A stretch of 18,921 nt of DNA from Chloroflexota bacterium (lineage in GTDB: Bacteria; Chloroflexota; Anaerolineae; Anaerolineales; UBA4823): the NCBI GenBank assembly GCA_012798185.1, contig JAAZNS010000248.1, forward strand, positions 1-18,921. Reading direction: 5' to 3'. The notes under the pieces were generated by a model. That model made no database searches, was not told the DNA's origin, and saw only the letters and a program-made list of their open reading frames with translations. Shown piece by piece: positions 14,202 through 18,921 of this stretch. Both the position numbers and the translations under genes were made by a program. The first letter of the stretch is position 1. Each line of letters starts with the position of its first letter.

Positions 14202-15821
14202 TTATTTGATGATGATAGGCAGATATGCCCAAGAGGCTTTTTTAATGATTGCCCATGTGCCATTATGAAAAAATTCAACCCAAGACCATTGAGGAATCAC
14301 ATCGCCGTGCTCATCAAAACTAATATAGGTGCCCACAACGCCTTTGAATTTATTCATGGAAGCAATTTTATTTCGGATTGCTGAGGGAGAACCATTGCCA
14401 GCCCTCTCAAGAGCCTGGATGATGATATTTGCAGCGTCGTAGGCAAATGCGCTAAATGGATTGGTCTCATTCCCATAATGGGCAAATCCTGCGGCGAGAT
14501 AATCGGCATCAAAGGTAGTCCATTCGGGCATATCTTCGACCCGGCGAACTTGTAATGCCACATGATCATTTTCAGCAGCGCTCGCACCCGCAACCGTGAG
14601 GTAGGTATCCAAAACATCCTCATTAAAGTTGTCCCAAGAGGTCCAGCCAATGATTTTATCGTTCATGGATAGATTATGCGCTGTCAGACTGAAGAGCCCT
14701 GCATTATTAACATCCGTATCGATGAAAAAGATGGCATCGGGGTTTTCTGTTTGAATTGCCGTGAGTGTGGAGGTGAATTGACTGATGTTGGTTATGACAT
14801 GCCAGCCGGCAATCATACCGTCCAGAGATGTAAAAGTATCGCTGAAAACTTCCCCCACCCAGGAGCCGGGTGTATTAGGACCTTCTACTATGCTGACCTT
14901 ATTAAGTCTCAACCAGTTTCGAAAATGCTCAGCCAAAAGCCTTGGCGAAGCATCATCGGCGGATATGGTACGAAAGGTATTGGTATATCCAAGTTGAGTC
15001 AGACCCATATTTGATGACGCAGGGCTCACCATGGGAATGTTGACGGCTGCGTATATGGGCTGCCCCTGGAAACTTGCCGAGCTGCAGACATGCCCTACCA
15101 CTGCCGAGGCTCCTTCATCAACCAGGGTTTTCGCTGCCGTGATCGCCTGGGTTGAGTCACACTGATCATCAGCGGAGACTACGGCAAGGGTATAAGTAAT
15201 GCCGCCCAGCGAAACACCGCCGGCTGCATTGGTTTGGCTGATTGCCAGCTGTACCGCGTTGGCAATAGGCCAGCCAAGAAAATCGACTCCTCCAGTCAGC
15301 GGCGCTGCCACACCAATCGTGATAACCGGCTCATAAACCACTTGGAAATTATCGAAATCGGCGTTAATTTCAGCGGCAGATTCTGATTGATTGAAAGCTG
15401 CCAAGCCCACACTAACAGGGGTCAACTCGCCAACCGTGGTATGCGTTCCGGCTTCAATCCAATCAGTGCCGTTTTCGCTCACGAAGCCCGTGTATTGATC
15501 ACCCTGACGCTTGATTTTGAGATATGCTTCTCCTGTAAGGGTGGTTGTTAATGGAAAATTTGAGTTAATCATTTCTCCGCGTTCGATATGATCGAAATAA
15601 ATACCATTTTCCACACAACCGTATTCTACAAAACCGCAGTAAGCTCTACCAAATTGCATATAATTTTCTGAGTCTTCATAAATGATCAGACCTGCCATTT
15701 GAAAATTTTCGGTAGGCATAAAAAAGACGTGCGTACTAATCTCAAAATTTCCTGCTGGCGCCGGCTGTACTAAAAGGTTATTACCAGTTGGTATATTGCC
15801 CGCCTTGGTGGTAATGCGCAT
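14202..15821 (-). CDS. Broken DUF1349-LivJ-type substrate-binding protein, remaining long open frame
   Basis: The 539-codon open frame from ATG 15821 is the surviving part of a longer gene. Its first about 130 residues complete a DUF1349/concanavalin-like beta domain (AGLIIYEDSENYMQFGRAYC, FVSENGTDW, VGLAAFNQSES). From about 165 it is a type 1 periplasmic binding protein of the branched-chain amino acid family: VITIGVAAPLTGGVDFLGW, AISQTNAAGGV, DDQCDSTQAITAAKTLVDEG, VGHVCSSAS, FSAFAYDAANIIIQAL. In-frame codons just upstream still encode family sequence (SLTENPGY) behind a TGA at 15846-15848, so ATG 15821 is not a natural start: it has no ribosome site, no signal peptide and cuts the beta domain. 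No LivHMGF genes are adjacent. Confidence 0.8.
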   Translation of the reverse strand: MRITTKAGNIPTGNNLLVQPAPAGNFEISTHVFFMPTENFQMAGLIIYEDSENYMQFGRAYCGFVEYGCVENGIYFDHIERGEMINSNFPLTTTLTGEAYLKIKRQGDQYTGFVSENGTDWIEAGTHTTVGELTPVSVGLAAFNQSESAAEINADFDNFQVVYEPVITIGVAAPLTGGVDFLGWPIANAVQLAISQTNAAGGVSLGGITYTLAVVSADDQCDSTQAITAAKTLVDEGASAVVGHVCSSASFQGQPIYAAVNIPMVSPASSNMGLTQLGYTNTFRTISADDASPRLLAEHFRNWLRLNKVSIVEGPNTPGSWVGEVFSDTFTSLDGMIAGWHVITNISQFTSTLTAIQTENPDAIFFIDTDVNNAGLFSLTAHNLSMNDKIIGWTSWDNFNEDVLDTYLTVAGASAAENDHVALQVRRVEDMPEWTTFDADYLAAGFAHYGNETNPFSAFAYDAANIIIQALERAGNGSPSAIRNKIASMNKFKGVVGTYISFDEHGDVIPQWSWVEFFHNGTWAIIKKASWAYLPIIIK

Positions 15822-16036
15822 ATATCCAGGATTTTCTGTAAGGCTTCAGTGGTCAGCACTTTCGCGTATCCATTCCCAACGGCTATTGAGCGTTGGATTA
15901 TCGAATTCGTCGACCCATAATACCTGGGCTGAAGTTGCCGTTTGCGCCGGCTGGGAGCTAATAAGACCAATATTATGGCAACCAGCAAAAAAGGGACAAT
16001 TACACCACCTAAAACCGAAATTAATTTAATTCTCAT
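15822..16036 (-). pseudogene. 5' part of the same binding-protein gene, with frameshift and TGA
   Basis: ATG 16036 (GGAG nine to ten bases upstream) encodes a signal or anchor helix, MRIKLISVLGGVIVPFLL to about residue 28. The frame then changes: a one-base loss near 15951-15965 separates it from SQPAQTATSAQVLWVDEFDN, PTLNSRWEWIRESADH, which continues to TGA 15846-15848 at the place where this family has Trp (DHW-SLTE). So a frameshift and a TGG to TGA change both interrupt the gene. Full gene extent: 14202-16036. Confidence 0.8.
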
Positions 16037-16150
16037 TTGCCTACTCCGGAAATAGATTCAATACCGGGGTATTGTTTTCTTGCTAAAGTTTGTGATTGAA
16101 ATAAAAAAATTGTTGTGAAGTGAAACCTCCTGTCGATTTGACTGGAATGA

Positions 16151-16775
16151 TTAATAAATCCAGGGAATCAAAAATTTACTCCGCTGCACATATGCCTGCC
16201 ATCGCTCACCAAAATGGTCCGCTAATACCGCTTCTTCCCGCTGAGCCCTTTGGTAAAAAACATACAGAGAAAATACGAACATGATTAAAACAATCCATGT
16301 CCAATAAATCAGAGTCATGCCCAGCAACGCTATCCACCAGCCCAAATACATTGGATGGCGCACGAGTGCATATGGACCTTGGTCGACAAGCTGGTGATCG
16401 GGCAGGAGTTTCACTTCCCGGCTTGTGCTGATGCCCCACATTCTGCCCAAGGTCTGCCGCGCCCAAAGGGTAAATATTATCCCGGCAATAAACAAAACCA
16501 GCCCGGTTATCTTGAATAGTATCAAATATGCTGCGGGAGGTTTAAATGGCAATGGAATCCACTGCTAGTAGAACAAAATCGCTGCAATTGACAGAGAAAA
16601 AAAACACCAGCGCGATCTGAACCCCCATATTGCGTTGATTATTGTCGTTTGTTTTTATCAGTGTTACCGCCTCACCCCGTTTAAGCGCGGCGATCCAGCC
16701 TGCCAGCGCCATGGCAAAGGATAGGTAAGCCACGCCAATAATCACGATAATATTTATAATCCAGGTTAATGCCAT
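16151..16775 (-). pseudogene. Isoprenylcysteine carboxyl methyltransferase-like membrane protein, broken
   Basis: The 5' part (ATG 16775) gives MALTWIINIIVIIGVAYLSF to NMGVQIALVFF. The 3' part, in another frame, gives SLSIAAILFY, TAG (complement of 16565-16567), QWIPLPFKPPAAYLILFK and then the ICMT/PEMT-type core: HQLVDQGPYALVRHPMYLGWW and a tail with REEAVLADHFGERW. The frames meet at a run of eight A (16597-16604, T8 on the coding strand), a classic slippage site. One frameshift plus one stop make the gene inactive, though a 133-codon fragment with the SAM-binding core stays open from about 16552. Family members methylate small membrane substrates or proteins; the actual substrate is unknown. 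Confidence 0.8.
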
Positions 16776-16956
16776 TTAGCCACATCTATTGATGAACTAT
16801 GTAATTTGAATTTCGTAATCAAAAAACTGAAGTGGGCTAATCGATAGGATAATCGATTCCAGGTAAGAATGCAATCCCTAAAAATACCAGATCAAAAATA
16901 CCCACTGAACACACCGGTAAGATTGAAGATGGTGGTATGATTGCAGCAGGTGATTT

Positions 16957-17787
16957 ATGTTGCAGCGCTTATTCTTATTTCTTCATCTTCTCCGCAGCCT
17001 GATTGATTACCCATTGCGCCAGCTTTTCCGCTGGCGGCGAAAGGGGCTGCAAATTATAAATGAAGATAAAGCATCTCTTTATAATCACCTGGCTGAACCC
17101 AGCCGTTCTCAAGCAGAAGCAGCTGCCAGTCGTTTGAGGGAAGCATATCATCTGGAGCCGTTATATTCAACCAGTACGCGGGATAATTACCAGGAGAACT
17201 TATATTATCTGGCGATGCTGGAGAGCGCATTTTCAACTGTTTCACCTCAATTCCCCGAAAAGTTGAACGCAGCTGATATCGGTCCATCGCATTGGTTCTA
17301 TGTTCAGGCATTATATGCCGCATTGAAATGGTGGCGTTGCCCGGCGGAGCGGGAGGTAACCCTGACTGGTTTTGAACGGGATGCCTACCGCATATATTCT
17401 GATCTGTATTCACGCTATGACCATGCCCTGGCGCATATCGGTCGCCTGCAAGGTGTCACATACATACCGGTGGCTTTTAAAGTACAGCCAGCAAGTTATC
17501 ATGTGGTCACCCAATTTTTCCCATTTATCTTCCTTTCCGACCACCTGAAATGGGGGCTGCCACCTGCGATGTTTAACCCTTCTGCATTGCTGGTGGCTGC
17601 CTGGCTCAGCATTAAACCGGGCGGCTTGCTGATTATCGTCAACCAGGGTAAAGCAGAACATACGGCACAGTTGGAACACCTACGCCGGGCAAACATTCCC
17701 GTGCAGGCAGCGTTCGTTTTTAATTCTCCTCTTTATCATTACAATTTACCCCGGTTTATCACCATTGCTTGCCGTGAACATGGATAA
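16957..17787 (+). CDS. Rossmann-like, SAM-methyltransferase-like protein of unknown function
   Basis: The 276-residue protein starts at ATG 16957 with only a weak GCAGGTG upstream. It begins with an amphipathic or membrane-associated helix (LFLFLHLLRSLIDYPL). A motif-I-like strand and loop follow at 105-112 (AADIGPSHWFYVQAL), then TLTGFERDAY with Glu140 at the ribose-binding place, a strand around FFPFIFLSDHL, and KPGGLLIIVNQGKAEH. This is the order of a class I methyltransferase, but the glycine-rich loop is poor (DIGPSHW in place of GxGxG). Known only as a hypothetical type to me. Its last eight bases overlap the start of the M28 peptidase, so the two are coupled. Confidence 0.65.
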   Translation: MLQRLFLFLHLLRSLIDYPLRQLFRWRRKGLQIINEDKASLYNHLAEPSRSQAEAAASRLREAYHLEPLYSTSTRDNYQENLYYLAMLESAFSTVSPQFPEKLNAADIGPSHWFYVQALYAALKWWRCPAEREVTLTGFERDAYRIYSDLYSRYDHALAHIGRLQGVTYIPVAFKVQPASYHVVTQFFPFIFLSDHLKWGLPPAMFNPSALLVAAWLSIKPGGLLIIVNQGKAEHTAQLEHLRRANIPVQAAFVFNSPLYHYNLPRFITIACREHG

Positions 17788-18921
17788 TACTTCCCTGACT
17801 GAAAGAGCAGCCCGCCATGCCCGATATTTGGCGCAGACTATTGGCTCGCGCCCTGCCGGCAGTTCTGCTGAGAAGCAAGCGTTCGACTACATTATCCATC
17901 ATTTACAGAATTGGGGATACTATGTCGAAAGACTTCCTGCGCCGTATGCGCCGTCGCCTGCTGTTCATTACCCTTACCTGGTAGGGGTTCTTGCCTTGGC
18001 AGGCAGCGGACTGGCAATATCGAGGTTTCCCTGGTTGGTGCTGGGGTTACCTTTCCTGATTGCCGCACTGCCCCAGTGGACGATTTGGGCTGCTCGGGAA
18101 CGAAAACCTTGCGCGCAGTCGGAAAATGTATTTGCCAGCGTTCAACCCTTCGTTTCACCTTCCGGATCAAATTCGGGTGAAGAGAAGAACAAAGATGGCG
18201 TTGACATGCCCTATTCTTCACTTATTCTGGTCGCTCATGTGGACAGCGCCCGGGCACTGCCATTTAGATCTAGATTTTGGCTGCGCTTGTACAGCCGCAC
18301 CATGGATATCATTCAGCGCATTGCAGTCATGCTGTCGTTTTTAGGAGTCTTACATGGGGTGGGGTTTATTCTTCCGATAGGATTATTGGCTGCCGGGAAA
18401 ACTCTCGCTGTTCTAACGGCAGCAGTTTGGTTATTTATGCAGTTATGGGGAATTTGGCGGGTCGATTATTCTCCGGGCGCCGTGGATAATGCCTCCGGGG
18501 TGGGAGTGCTGCTGGCGCTGGCTGAAAATTTCGCCGGGCATATGCCAGAAGCGCTTCGATTGGGTTTTCTATTCACCGGCGCCGAAGAAACGGGCGCACA
18601 CGGTTCAGAAGCTTTTGCTGACCAGCTGCGTGAAAAAGGAGTGCAAACAGCGGTGATCAATATCGATTTGGCAGGTGCAGGCGATACTTTAAGGTATATC
18701 ACCAGCGAGGGAGTCTATTTCCCGCTGCGCACCGATCCCCAATTAAATCAGATGGTTCGAAAAGTCTTCCCGCGAGCTTTACCTCTCAATGAGACACTGC
18801 GCAGCGGTGATCACGCACCTTTTATCCGCCGAGGTTTCCCCACCGCAGCTTTACAAACGCGCGGTTCCCCTCAGGCAGAGCAGGCGTATCATACTATCCA
18901 TGATACCGTCGAATTACTTGA
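17780..18921 (+). CDS. M28-family metallopeptidase with membrane helices, 3' end outside window
   Basis: ATG 17780 lies within the end of the previous gene, and the frame stays open to the right edge (380 codons seen). Motifs of M28 zinc aminopeptidases are all present: LVAHVDSAR (H153, D155), VDNASGVGVLLALA (D236), FTGAEETGAHGSEAF (E269, E270), INIDLAGAGD (D296), SGDHAPFIRRGFPTAAL and YHTIHDTVELL (H371). Hydrophobic stretches lie at about 60-105 and, unusually, at about 180-225, between H153 and D236. The N-terminus (RAARHARYLAQTIGSRPAGS) is typical of M28 propeptide-like regions. I infer an integral membrane aminopeptidase. No lesions are seen; only the last part is missing. Confidence 0.9.
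   Translation, partial: MDNTSLTERAARHARYLAQTIGSRPAGSSAEKQAFDYIIHHLQNWGYYVERLPAPYAPSPAVHYPYLVGVLALAGSGLAISRFPWLVLGLPFLIAALPQWTIWAARERKPCAQSENVFASVQPFVSPSGSNSGEEKNKDGVDMPYSSLILVAHVDSARALPFRSRFWLRLYSRTMDIIQRIAVMLSFLGVLHGVGFILPIGLLAAGKTLAVLTAAVWLFMQLWGIWRVDYSPGAVDNASGVGVLLALAENFAGHMPEALRLGFLFTGAEETGAHGSEAFADQLREKGVQTAVINIDLAGAGDTLRYITSEGVYFPLRTDPQLNQMVRKVFPRALPLNETLRSGDHAPFIRRGFPTAALQTRGSPQAEQAYHTIHDTVELL

Noticed and set aside
15846..15848. TGA read as Trp (recoded genome)
   Set aside because: TGA ends several complete genes in the window, such as the C11 peptidase, the TetR regulator and the b-cytochrome-like gene, and the same gene also has a frameshift.
3274..16567. Idea that TAG is read as Gln or another amino acid, since three of the disrupted frames contain TAG
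   Set aside because: Intact genes at 7610-8431 and 10052-10213 end with TAG at the expected family length, and the disrupted genes carry further lesions (lost Cys, deletion, frameshifts) that recoding cannot repair.
16839..16858. AATCGAT/ATCGATT inverted pair upstream of the methyltransferase-like gene
   Set aside because: Short and AT-rich, with no promoter or regulator to link it to; could easily occur by chance.
18060..18344. Plus-strand open frames inside 17900-18490 in other phases
   Set aside because: They are shadows of the M28 peptidase, whose own frame carries all catalytic motifs from 17780 to the right edge.

Overview
The window looks like a chromosomal segment of an uncultured anaerobic bacterium, most likely Chloroflexota (Anaerolineae-like). 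That placement is an inference from gene style: a membrane-tethered clostripain-type (C11) peptidase, a tiny CxxC/CxxC zinc-ribbon protein of the DUF5679 type, a winged-helix/Fe-S fusion, an M28 peptidase with membrane helices, and Shine-Dalgarno sites of the GGAGG type. No rRNA, tRNA, CRISPR array, prophage or intact transposase was seen.

Layout. 1-2435: C11 peptidase, open at the left edge. 2436-4025: a decayed zone with one small intact membrane protein (2859-3029), a strong hairpin (3043-3093), a zinc-ribbon pseudogene (3220-3369), a phosphinothricin-acetyltransferase-like pseudogene (3422-3751) and a probably frameshifted one-helix protein (3788-4025). 4044-5111: winged-helix + ferredoxin protein. 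5457-7421 (-): polytopic membrane protein with a C-terminal endonuclease/exonuclease/phosphatase domain. 7610-8431 (+): thioredoxin-like/GNAT-like fusion behind a near-consensus sigma70 promoter. 8443-9606 (-): a compact tetR / b-cytochrome-like membrane protein / two-cluster ferredoxin operon with a palindromic operator over the tetR start. 10052-10213: DUF5679-type protein. 10472-12509: half-size chromate transporter and a serine hydrolase with TPR-like tail. 12651-13976: PhzF-family protein and an ABM-like small protein. 14043-14174: MITE-like inverted-repeat element. 14202-16036 (-): broken LivJ-type binding protein with a DUF1349-like front domain. 16151-16775 (-): broken isoprenylcysteine-methyltransferase-like gene. 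16957-18921 (+): methyltransferase-like protein overlapping a membrane M28 peptidase that runs off the right edge.

Themes. First, gene decay: at least four genes carry two or more independent lesions (frameshifts, in-frame stops, lost metal ligands, an internal deletion), while neighbours are intact. Second, redox: the tetR operon encodes a plausible quinone/heme membrane anchor with a ferredoxin, and the winged-helix Fe-S protein at 4044 is another iron-sulfur protein. Third, surface proteolysis: peptidases of two unrelated families (C11, M28) at the two ends, both membrane-attached. I do not see a clear new defence or mobile system. The strongest oddities are the M28 enzyme whose metal ligands are split by a membrane hairpin, the autoregulated redox operon, and the clustered pseudogenes.
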